Part shown: positions 10,573 to 21,102 of the stretch, in pieces | Layout of the letters: each line of letters opens with the position of its first letter | Position numbering within the stretch: position 1 is the first letter of the stretch | DNA from: Pseudovirgaria hyperparasitica | Lineage: Eukaryota; Ascomycota; Dothideomycetes; Acrospermales; Acrospermaceae | Length of the DNA: 64,000 nt | Assembly (NCBI RefSeq): GCF_010093815.1 | Contig: NW_022985567.1 | Span: 583,367-647,366 of the forward strand | Direction: 5' to 3' | The notes under the pieces: generated by a model | Databases searched by the model: none | Seen by the model: only the letters and a program-made list of their open reading frames with translations | What the model was told of the DNA's origin: nothing | Translations under genes and position numbers: made by a program

Positions 10573-11959
10573 TTAGCTGAATGTCTTGCCTGGCATCCCG
10601 GAATCCAGCGGGTCTTCCTTCTTTGCACTCGTCTCAACATTCAGGGCGTCGATGTTGCCCAAGGAGAGCGTCATGAAGTCGTGCTTGTTCTTCCATGAGA
10701 CCTGGCTTTCGGCGTATTTGGCCTCATCGACAGGTGGTGGCGGAGGGTCCGTAATCTTGGTGATCAAATAGGCAGTCGAAGCTTCTGCAACCCCATAGAT
10801 GAGGACACCAAGGAGAGGAATCTTGAGAAAGACGAAGAAGCCGACTCCAAACCCGAACAGCACGCCTTCGCGGTCTCGAAACCATGCTTTCTTCTGTTCT
10901 TTTGTGAAATGTACTCTAGAAAAGTACGGATCAAGCTGGAGAAACAGTAAGCGATGTTCCATTATGCGTAGACGACTGTACGTACCAGCTCCCTCATCAA
11001 GCTTCGAGACGAGAAGTAGGTCTGCAGGAATCTGACCAAGTAATGCTTGGGTACAACCAGGCCGCTCGCGAAGATTAAGACAGCAGGAGGAGTCCCTACT
11101 GCTTTGTTGAACGTGTAAAAACTGGCAGCAGGTAGTACAAATCGACCGACAATAGGAAGATACGACAAAAGATAGATGGCAAGTGAGATCCCAGCTTTAC
11201 GACTGTATCGCAGGGCGAACGTGAAGGCCTTCTCCTTGTTACTTTTTTTAGGACCGTCATGTCGATTCCTAGGATACATCTTTAGATTTTGATGATACGA
11301 GGCTCGAAGATTCTGGGGGTCTTCTGATTGATGCTTCTGGTAGTAGGTGCGGTCGACCCATGCTAAAGACTCTATGAACCTGGTATCGATAAGCACAGTC
11401 TGAATGCAAGATCTACTTGGCATACTCACAGGTTGTCAAGTGTAGGGCTCAATGATCTATGTCTGAATCAGTATACGTGCCCGCATTCAAGCTTGAGAGG
11501 CATTTTACCTTAGTAGGGACATTAGGAAAAATGGCACCTGCAGTACAGAATTTTCCAGGAAATGAAGCCCTTGGATCAAATCATTGTCCCATGTGGCGTG
11601 CTCGAGGTCCATGAACAGTCCAAGGAACCATATCAGAGCCTGTACGCTAAGGATCTATATGGCAATTAGCTCTCTTCATGCCCAGCAGTGTTCATTTCGT
11701 CATGTACCGGGATTGCAATAATGATACGAATGGCAATACCTGCCACTACAGCTATAGCTACCTGTCGGTAGTGATCTGAAGTAAACAGACTTGGATTTTG
11801 CAAAGCACGATGGGCTAGACATGGTCAACAAACTGTCACGGGTTTCAGAGGACGGATATTATGAGGTCACTTACCTCCAACAAGAGTTAGCTGAGCTCCT
11901 CGTAGTATGGCATTAAAGTCAAAGTTCGACATCTTCGCTTTAAGATCTTTCGTGGACAT
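10573..11959 (-). CDS. usgS: UsgS-like multi-spanning membrane protein
   Basis: A 373-residue integral membrane protein resembling what fungal databases call transmembrane protein UsgS; its molecular role is not established. Six exons: 11959-11875, 11814-11708, 11654-11509, 11456-11430 (27 bases only), 11379-10986 and 10935-10573. The protein reads NFDFNAILRGAQLTLVGAHR, a membrane segment AIAVVAGIAIRIIIAIP, DLEHATWDNDLIQGLHFLE, SLSPTLDNLFIESLAWVDRT, then SYLPIVGRFVLPAASFYTFN, a second hydrophobic region around IPLLGVLIYGVAEASTAYLI, and KITDPPPPP near the C-terminus. An alternative start at 11932 (MSNFDFN) matches relatives better and would remove nine residues. It is divergent from INP1. Confidence 0.85.
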
Positions 11960-12440
11960 TTTGAAGATGGTGATGCCAATGGAGGAACGCAATTAGATGC
12001 TCGCATGTGTAATAGCTGGCCATCAAAGGTCAAGCCACAACTCAGGGTCTGACGCGGCAAGTGATGACGTATGCCCAGCTAGTGCAAATATCTCTAATGC
12101 TCAGATGTTTGACTATGTGAACAACAACTAAAGTATACACCCCTGGTATGTTATTTCAAAGGTAAGCATAGGTATAATACTGTAGAGAAGTGGGATACAG
12201 TGAAAGTGGCGTTCACGTTCAGCCTCAGGTGTGGCTGGTGCGACCTCAGGCAGTGCTTGCTGCTTCTGAGCACGAGCCCACGACCGTCCTCGTCCTCCTT
12301 CGCGTGCATGGATCTTCCTTCACACTTACCCTGTCAACAAAGCGGCCTCTGCTCCCTGGATTGCCAACTACAGCTTTGAACCGCGAGGCTATCCTGTGGG
12401 AACTCAGTATCACGAAATGCTCATCTAGAACACTGCTATC
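11960..12440. promoter_or_regulatory. Shared UsgS-like / INP1 divergent promoter
   Basis: These 481 bases separate the two start codons. ORFs found within it (for example from 12190 on the plus strand) have no protein-like features and run over the INP1 start. Confidence 0.45.
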
Positions 12441-14469
12441 ATGTCGAGCGGTCCTTGGACGCCTGAGCGCAGTTTTCCGGGCGCTCAAGCGGGCGGCATA
12501 CGACGTTCCTTTACAGTCCCGGCGAAACTGGAAACATCCCGATCGGCAAATGCTCCGTCTTCTCCAGGAACGGAGAATATAGAGACATTGTTCACTCATT
12601 CCTTTGCACGCGTCGTATCCTTTACATCTCAAACCCCTACCGCAAGCGCAGACAGACGCTCCTCCCTTCCTTCTACAAGCCATGCTGGACAAAGCATGCC
12701 ATGGGGCTCTCCCACCGAGCGCACCATGGCTGCAGGTACGTTCACCAAGAAATCTGTCTCGGTCACATTACTCATTATCTGCAGGTCCCGTAAAGATGTA
12801 CCGTGTTCCCAACTCTGTCTCGTTCCTGAATTCCGGAAACTTCCTCCACCCAATCCTTCCTAAGTCTCAATGCTGGTGTGTGGACGATCAAGGAAAATTT
12901 GTCTTGAAGGCTAGAGGTAACAACTACTATCGCATTGAACTGGCATACCAGACAGAAGAAGATAAAGGTGTTATCGAGGACTTCAAGACAACCTTGAGCA
13001 AGGTCCTACAATTTGAAAAGACACCATGTCCATTTCGAGGAAACTATGTTGAAGACACCGTAGAGACTCCTCTGCATTCACGGAAGCCACGGCGCGATAC
13101 GCTGGAGCGGGCGAAGAAGTGGAAGTTCGATAGGAGGTGGAAACCTGAAGGAGCCGAGAGTGTGCCATCTGATGTCTCGGAAGAGAGTGGGCCTTCGGCA
13201 TCTGAGGAAGATGATACTGCTAGCATTGTATCGAGCTCCCACGAGGAAATGTCACGATCGCGTGGCGTAAGTCCGGACGTACGTGGAAGAAGTCCAGCAA
13301 CGATCATAGACACTTCGGGCCCGGGAATCGCGGAGCGAACGAAACGATTACTGGGTAACAGGGCACTTACAGGAGTATTGCAGAGCCCTACTGCATCATA
13401 CTTACCATCTGCTGTTCCAGATACTGTGATTGTTACCCCGAAAGTCAAGCTCATACCAGACGTTGATGCATCCGCCTCTAGTTCATTCGTATTCCCTTCT
13501 GCCAACGCTTCACCGAGTAATGACGTCTCTGCTGCAAGACAACAATTGATAGAACAGCTCAGCTCTCCCGTGCCGGTGGATTTCCGGTCTGATCACAGCC
13601 CAGCCACAACCAGTCCCCAAGAGGCTCTAGCTAAAGAGCAACTTGATGCACGAGAGGAAGCGACTACAAACCCAGAGGCCCGATTAGAACCTCGATTGAA
13701 TTCTCTAGAGACCCTAGAGGAAAATCTCAGGTCGCCAGAAGCTTCAAACATACTGACGCATTCGACCAGCTTTGATTCCTTCTACTCTCTCGCGAGTGGA
13801 GACCCTCACCCTCGCTCCCCGTCCATTTTGGACTCGGAGTCCCTGTATGATGACCCACTACCCGATACTGAGGCACTCGATATTCAACGGACACTCTCTC
13901 ACAAACGTGGCATATCAGAAATGACTATCATACCTACTGAGTTCAGCGGCCACGCATCACCGAAGGGGGCCGCTCAATCATCTCCACCTATCATAAGGAT
14001 CGGGTCAGAGCCCACTACGCCTACGCTGATGAGTGACACTGAAGACTCATTCGAGCCTCCATTACCTGACGTTCTTACACCCCCTGACGCTATTCGGCTG
14101 CGAAAGCTGACAGGCGCTTCGCAACGACGTGCTTATTCCCCTATGCCACACCCATCCAATATAATCAGCACCAGCCGATCAAGGAGCCAAACACGGTTAA
14201 TAGCATCTACCATCGTCCAAAAGACATGTGCTCTATTACTAAGCCCACCATCGCACCTAGTTGAGCTGATGTTCCGCATTGCAGCGCGGATAGCTGCGGG
14301 TTTTGGAGTTGGGACTTATGACCTTGGACGCGCTTTTCGAATACCAGGATCTTGGGAGTCAGCAGAGGACGAGGATGAATACGGTGAAGACGATTATGGC
14401 ATACCGCTACAACCCATAATTAGCCACGAAAGCCGAGACGGTAGCATGTCTTCCACAAACCGAATGTGA
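12441..14469 (+). CDS. INP1: Inheritance of peroxisomes protein 1
   Basis: Inp1 tethers peroxisomes to the cell cortex so that some are retained in the mother cell. The 659-residue protein comes from exons 12441-12735 and 12785-14469 (49-base intron). The conserved N-terminal domain, residues about 45-170, carries ENIETLFTHSFARVVSFTSQ, MPWGSPTERTMAAGPVKMYR, VPNSVSFLNSGNFLHPILPK, SQCWCVDDQGKFVLKARG and YYRIELAYQTEEDKGVIEDF, ending in KTPCPFRGNY. The remainder is a long low-complexity Ser/Pro/Glu region, as in relatives. A conserved patch returns near the C-terminus (MFRIAARIAAGFGVGTYDLG). The splice join inside AAGPVKMYR supports the model. Confidence 0.9.
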
Positions 14470-16153
14470 TAGTACTGCGATCGAACAATGACTTGTATCT
14501 TTTGCATGTTTTGAGGCAATATGGAGTTGAGCATTGATACCAAGGGGCGCTGGCATATGAATGCTTCGGGAAAGGGAGTTGGATCATCTTTTTGCATGCT
14601 GGAGACTGGACATGATCAATGAAGGAGTAAAGTGATTATTGACTATTTTGATGGATGTCTACATGGTAAACTTAGTTCATCACACATGCACTTTACAAAC
14701 AGCCACACACTTTAATGGCATAGGCGCCTCCTTGTCCATATTCGCATAGGAGAATCGTCTTCTCAACGGTGACAATGTCGGTCACCAGCTAGCTGTTGAG
14801 GGATATATGAGAGACCCTGGGGGCTTTCGCGTCCACTTGACTGGCTCTATGGGATTCAGCCGTAGCTGATAAGAGGAAGATGCTGAAGGCAGCAGTCATT
14901 TCCGGTCAGTCATACATGGACTGTCGGTATCTTTGTATCAGCTATTACCAGGCTTCGCGAATGACGAGTTGGATAAATGCAGAGTGGCTGACCGGACCCC
15001 TATCAGGCCCTAACAGCCGGGATTGCGTGGCGGGCAACAGGGCTGGTCTAGTCCCTGTTTCCCCTCTTTCTCGGGTCGTATCCGGGCTGTAAAAAGACCC
15101 TGCCACCCTGCCACCGTATTCTGCTACATATGCCTCTTTCTGTCTTGGCGATGCGACAATACATTTTCAAACAGGCTACTAAACACTTGCATGCGCTCTT
15201 TGTCGGATTCTGAGGACAATTCCTCTTGTAATAAGTCTGCTATCTTGCCGCGCTGTCGTGGTCTGAGGACATGCATCGAGGTCGCTTGGCAGAAACATCA
15301 ACAACAACGACAACCTCACCACGTCTTACCGCTTTCTTGTCCCCGATGGATAGCACGTAAACACTCCGTCGACCGTCATGGTTGAGACATATAACCTTCA
15401 AGACGGCTGGGCCCAATAATTTCCTGTCGTGTTGTTAGCATCGCCGGCAGTGCAGTTGGCTGAGGCTGGTGATATATTCGCGGCCCAGCCGTCTGTTTAC
15501 TCCCATCCATCCACGATGCACCATCTACTCCATATACACAATCGTGTCATCGGCCAGCCATCTTCACGCGCACAATTCGCGCATCAACGTATGGCACACC
15601 GTCCAACGATAGACTTCTTACACACGCACCTAATCATACATGTAGATTGTAGCTCCATCCTCCTGTCGCCACTGTCAGCTTCCTGGCAAATATGACAGCT
15701 GCTCACCCACACCTGCTGCTAAGCTACCTGCCACCATATTAATGAATCAATCTTCGTGCTCATTAGTGACCCTGTACCACTTGTAGACAGCACGCGTGGA
15801 TAATATATTCTCCTATGTGGCCTAGTTCTATGTGCGGTCAAAGTCCTTTATTCCTCGTCCATCTATCAGGCCTAGTTTCGGAGCGTTTGCTTGCTTCGTT
15901 GTCTTGGTCTCGTTGGCAGGCCTGTCGGACGCTGTGCTGCTATACTGGAACTTGGACCTAATTTGCGTGGACCTTATTGCAGCATATATTGCTAAGAGCT
16001 TAGGATTATTTTCCAGTGTCTATCCTGCGAATTCGACGGTGAGATTAAAGCATTCGACTCTGTGGAGACCTGTTTGCATCATATACCAGCCAACCCAGGA
16101 ACACTTGAAGACGAGGGACCTTGAATCCTCAAGAGCACGATTTAAAGATTAGT
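14470..16153. other. Intergenic region, no gene seen
   Basis: 1.7 kb between INP1 and the serine-rich gene. Short ORFs on the plus strand (14880, 15023, 15429, 15832) lack domain-like composition and several begin without ATG. It probably holds the INP1 terminator and a long upstream region of the next gene. Confidence 0.5.
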
Positions 16154-17701
16154 ATGACTGCTTCCCAGCGCACGCAACGTCCTCAGCGCTCATTCGCAAA
16201 CATGGCCTCCCTATACAACTCCCTCGCCGACCACTTAGGTGTCCCATACTCGGACTTCCCATCACCTCCACCCTCAGTCTCTCCCGCTCCAAGTCTTCAC
16301 TACCCGGAGCACTCCATCTCGCTCCACACGCCCTGGAGAGATCTCGATACCATCCGACCGTCTGCCCCGTCACCTCCACCCCCAATCCCGCGCAAGTCCT
16401 CCCGTAGAGAATCCCTGGGCATGCACTACCCCCCGATCCGCCCACGTCTGTTCAGCGTCGCCTCTGTCGAAGACCTTGGACTGCCAAGTGAAGGCGCGCC
16501 TGTAATGCCTACCTTCATTCGCCGTCATAGTCCTCTTGCGGAGCGACCGCCTGCCAGAATAATGTCTCGCGTCGACTCAGGCATGTACCTCGGCACCTCT
16601 GCCGCGAATATCGGATCTAGCTTAAGATCGAGCTCGACCAGTAGCTCGTCGTCTATGCGATCTGTCGGAAGTAATAAGTCTGCGTCAAGCTTCCAGAGTG
16701 CGAGCGATACCTCTGCTTCGAGTGTGGAGAGTTCTAGTGAGGCGACAGAGTTGTGTCGCAAAGCGACTCTGCCGCGTTACACCCTGTCGGACCCGCCTAT
16801 AACGCTGCTTGAGTCGCCTCCTACTTCAATATCCGTATCTACGACACATGAATCCGTGTCTGTAGTTGCATCGCCTTCTTCATTTTCCTCCCGTGTCAAC
16901 CGTCTGGATCAACAGGAGACCACACCTACCACCCCTCTTCAATCGCCGTCCAGACGTACCTCCTCGTCACTGCCAACGACTTCACCAACATCCTCTCCAA
17001 AGGCCTCACCTAGAGCCTCCCCAAGAGCCTCCCCAATATCCTCCCACCTCTCACCCTCAAGCACACCCCCAACAGCAAGCTCCATACCAGCACGCCTACG
17101 CCACCACACCTCGCCCCAGAAACCTGACCTGCGCAGCCTGCGGACCCAGGACTCCGAAACCAGCCTGCAGCGCGTCTATGAGGCGCAGACAGCCACGTAT
17201 CTAGATGGCCCAGTCTTCACGCCCAGTCCAACCTGGAAGCCGCGATACAGGCGCGTTGTGAGCGAGGGGAGTAGGCCGACGGAGAAACACAAGGAGAAGG
17301 AGAAGGAGAAGAGTACAGAGAGAGTGAAAGAGAGAGTAAAAGAGATGGAGAAGGCCATGGAGAGGACGAAGAGCGGCGACCAGCACCCAAAGGAAAGCGC
17401 CACGCTCAAAGCACCGCGTAAATCCTCACTATCATCCTCATCATTATCACCATCAACAATCACCCGCCCAGAACCAACCCTCACACGTAACCCCCGCCGC
17501 ACAAACACCCCTCTCGCATCCTCGCTCCGAAAACGAGAAGCAGCAGGCGATATCCTCCGTCCCGCGCTCCAGGGCTTCCTGACTACGCCGTCGGAGTTGG
17601 CGCAGAGGCCGCGCGGCAGAGTGAGGTCCAGTATGGCGCGTGGAGATGGGCTGCAGAGGAGAAGTGGGAGGCCGAGGGTGAGGTTTGATGTTGATGCTTG
17701 A
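16154..17701 (+). CDS. Serine/proline-rich protein of unknown function
   Basis: An intronless ORF of 515 residues from the ATG at 16154 (MTASQRTQRPQRSF); the open frame extends upstream only through non-ATG codons. The protein is dominated by Ser, Pro, Thr and Arg and is predicted to be mostly disordered. A short ordered-looking N-terminal piece reads NMASLYNSLADHLGVPYSDF, the most likely conserved part. Around residues 375-410 there is a highly charged Lys/Glu repeat block (EKEKEK, ERVKERVKEMEKAMER) that could form a single helix. The C-terminus ends GRPRVRFDVDA. No known domain, signal peptide or membrane segment is visible. Length, codon use and absence of frame breaks favour a real gene. 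Confidence 0.7.
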   Translation: MTASQRTQRPQRSFANMASLYNSLADHLGVPYSDFPSPPPSVSPAPSLHYPEHSISLHTPWRDLDTIRPSAPSPPPPIPRKSSRRESLGMHYPPIRPRLFSVASVEDLGLPSEGAPVMPTFIRRHSPLAERPPARIMSRVDSGMYLGTSAANIGSSLRSSSTSSSSSMRSVGSNKSASSFQSASDTSASSVESSSEATELCRKATLPRYTLSDPPITLLESPPTSISVSTTHESVSVVASPSSFSSRVNRLDQQETTPTTPLQSPSRRTSSSLPTTSPTSSPKASPRASPRASPISSHLSPSSTPPTASSIPARLRHHTSPQKPDLRSLRTQDSETSLQRVYEAQTATYLDGPVFTPSPTWKPRYRRVVSEGSRPTEKHKEKEKEKSTERVKERVKEMEKAMERTKSGDQHPKESATLKAPRKSSLSSSSLSPSTITRPEPTLTRNPRRTNTPLASSLRKREAAGDILRPALQGFLTTPSELAQRPRGRVRSSMARGDGLQRRSGRPRVRFDVDA

Positions 17702-20700
17702 GGGGGTTGGAGGCGAAGAAAATAGAGACGAACTGGACTCGGTTGGATTGGGTTGAATTAGATTGTATATATATCTATACCCTTTTTAAACGAATGAATT
17801 GGTTGGAGCAGGTATGTCTGTGTTCATAGAAATCGAGCTGAGGTGATCGGCCTTAGTTGCTCGCCGGGCACCTGTCAGGCAGCATTCTAGTCAAGCGATA
17901 TCATTCTTGGATCATTCAGACGAGGAATCGAAGACTATAATGGAGAATTTATGAACTGGATCCATCAACATAACTCTCTATCGCTTTCTTCCCATGGTGC
18001 CTTTTTCTCCTTTTCCTTTTGATCTCCTTTCATCCCTGAGTTCGCTAGAACTATCCTTAATTATTACAAAGTATGTATATATAATGTTACTTTATCAATC
18101 TAAATGAGTAGACCACTTGCATTGTTTTAGTAGATGACTAGGATTGTTTTAGTGGATATGTGTGTTAGTATGGTCATAGTATTACATCTATTGTATTACT
18201 GATTTAGTTTGTCCCGTGGTCTAATTGTTGTACATGGACTACTCGCTCGTGTAGCTATATAGTGGTGTCGTTCGTCTTGTTTGTCGTTGTGGTTATGCCA
18301 CTGCAGTAAGAATCCACTAGATTGGCCGTATGGAATCACGTTATGAGACCGAACATAGAGGCGTTTATCTCCCTATAGGTATAGATAGTAGCAGCAGAGG
18401 CCATTTTAAGCTTCATTTACCATGGGATCTAAGTCCTTAGTCGACCCGTCACCCGTTACCCGTAATTAGTTATCCGTCACCCGCGGTCGTTGATCGAGGC
18501 CGAGGGATCCGGGAACGGGGCGGGGCGCACTACCTGATTGAGCCTTAGCGTCCTCTGTGTACCACAATTGTGGAAAATCAAGTTTTGGAAAGGTTCTTCT
18601 TGACGAATGAAGACCCCGCCTGTGACCTATTTGAGACCAAAGTGTCCAGAGCGATTCCGTAGAGGGGTCGTAATCTTACTTCTTTAGGTGGTTTCGGCGG
18701 TAAGAGAAGAATGTTCACCTTTGATGACATTTGCGGAGTTTGCAAGTAGGAAACAGTAATAGAGGGTCGTGGATCGCTATCTTCCGATCCTCTACTATGT
18801 TCAAACCCTCTATGTATGTTGAAAATCTATATGTAGTGATAGACAAATTAAAAATACTCTAGCTCCAGAGTCCTTGAGTAAGAAGGTACTCAGGATTATC
18901 GGTTTTAGAGGTGAATAAAATGTTTAATTGTAGTAAGTTTCGCTTACGAGATCGACGACGTTTGCATTCCTCTGTTACTATACATTATGCTAAGAAGTCT
19001 AAATCTTACATGTTTCCTTCTATGATTAAATAAGATAGTCCGGGTTATGGATTGTCGTACTTCCGCGCGCAATTCGCATTACTACTACATTAAGTTTTTT
19101 CTTATGTATATCAGCTCTCTACACTCTAATTACTGCTTATAACTAGTATCAAGTAAAGGTGATGTTATAGAGATATACTATTTAGATAATAGCGACATCA
19201 AAGGTGAGATTTTAGTAACAGGGAGTTGGAACGGCGATCGGTGATTATCTTGGACCACTGTTGCTTGGGCAAACACCACAGTCCAGGGCTTGGGCGTTAC
19301 CCGCGGCGGCGGAACACGTCCACGACCTCCCTCTTCATTCACCATTACTCTACCTTTCATACACCCAACCGCGCCCAACATGTTTCAAGTATAAACGTTG
19401 ACAACCAGCGCCTCAATACTTTTTTTCCCAATCGACGTTGTTCGAATCACCACAGCGATGCGTGCCACCATAGCCACGACTGTAATTGCAACAGGCACCC
19501 ACCTACCAGTCAAAAGTGCTACGGAAGCCAGACGCAGGCATGCGCGTCCGGAGCGAGTGGAGTCGGCAGATTTATTACTGCTTAACACGACGAGCATATG
19601 GTTGCAGCCATGCACTAACAGGGTTGTCCCTATGTCGGTGATGGAGATATCTCCACTATGGACTGTCGCAAACGTGACGTTCTCAGCAGCAACTGACATG
19701 CACTTGACACCGGGCAAGAGTAAGGAATGCAGAGTAAAGACTTTACCGTGAAGCCCGCGATTAATTACTCCATGACCGAGGAATAGTTCAGCCTCGTAGC
19801 CAAAGTCGAAAACGACACGTGATCCGACTCCGAGACCAGATGATATTAGAACCTTGGCCAAACCTCACATCATTCGACCAATGAACGGTTCTGTTGCATT
19901 TTTAATCTTACTAACGTATACTTCTCAATTATAGAAATACTTAGACACTTCTTAATACTATTAATTTGTTTCCATAAGTGATCTCTTTATAGTAAATATA
20001 TAGGATATATTAGTAGTATTTGATAGATATGCTTCTTCCGCACCCCTACTCGATATGTATTCCGACAGATTGATACTCGTAACAGTCGTGGCATATGCAA
20101 GTTAGAGCGTCGTCCAATGATCGATTAAGTTGGCCCGTTAGTGGGTGGCCCCGCGCCTGAAAATGACAGTCTCGGTGGCCTCTCGCCTGAAAATGACGGG
20201 CTGAGCTTAGTTTAATGCATCTTGTCTTTTGCCGACCAACACTATTGGCTCCATTTGTCAGAACGACTACCAAGCTGTGCCACAAGATCAGATTGTAAAG
20301 AATTCGTGTATATCCATGTAAAGACAACATTGGCCGAATTCGCCAATGGCATGAGCTGTGTGTGACTGGTTAAGGATGCGACTTTGCTCGGACGAGAGGC
20401 ATGCAGCAGTAGATGCACTATAAAGAGTTGAGGATTCGTCCAGTCTTTCTAGCAATCTATACTCAGCTCTTTCATCATTGAAGGAATCTTTCTCTGAAGC
20501 GAATATACAGACAAAGTTGTGGTGTGTCTTTATCAGTTTGTCTTGTGAACTCTCCTGGTTGTCTTGACTTGCTCCTAAGTCTACTCGTCGTTTATATTGA
20601 CTATCAATTCTACCATCAGTCCTTCACTCATATAGAGCTCACACTTTTCCGGCAAGGCTATACCCTCAGTGACCACCCTGGCAATCGTGCTCTGAGTCAA

Positions 20701-21102
20701 CTCTCATCACTGTAACGTCTGCAGTATAGTTGTAAGTTGACTGGCTCCTTCATCACCTGTCACCGGGCTCGATTCGACCGTACATTAATACTCGTCGTCT
20801 AGGCATGAGTATTATCCAAACATTTGTTTGACGAGGACGAAGTCGAGAACAGAGACGGAGTTCTGTCCTCAGCTGAAGCATTATAATATATTCACGCAGC
20901 CCAATACCCTCACGACTGGCGCTTTGAACTCCTTCGCTTCCTGACTATTGAAACATTTTGATCGTCCTCAATTATTCATACGGTTCTTGCAAGCAATCTC
21001 TCGACCAAAGCAATTCCCACAGTGGCCCGTGAGATACGCATCAAACGAAAGCTTGAGCTCGCAGCATTCTTGCTCGCAGTCCAGAAACGAACGCCCAGCA
21101 AT
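17702..21102. other. AT-rich intergenic region, gene-poor
   Basis: 3.4 kb with no convincing gene. Bases 17.75-19.2 kb and 19.87-20.05 kb are AT-rich with many TATA strings; 19.25-19.86 kb is a more GC-balanced island with overlapping open frames on both strands that start without ATG. At 20144-20197 a motif of about 24 bases ending GCCTGAAAATGAC is present twice, 30 bases apart. I recognise no transposase, reverse transcriptase or terminal repeats. Confidence 0.5.

Noticed and set aside
19385-19861. 158-codon minus-strand ORF as a gene
   Set aside because: It opens with TTG, has no ATG near its 5' end, overlaps open frames on the other strand and matches no family.
17702-21102. Transposon or other mobile-element remains
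   Set aside because: AT-rich and gene-poor, but no terminal repeats, target duplications or transposase/reverse transcriptase motifs could be seen by eye.
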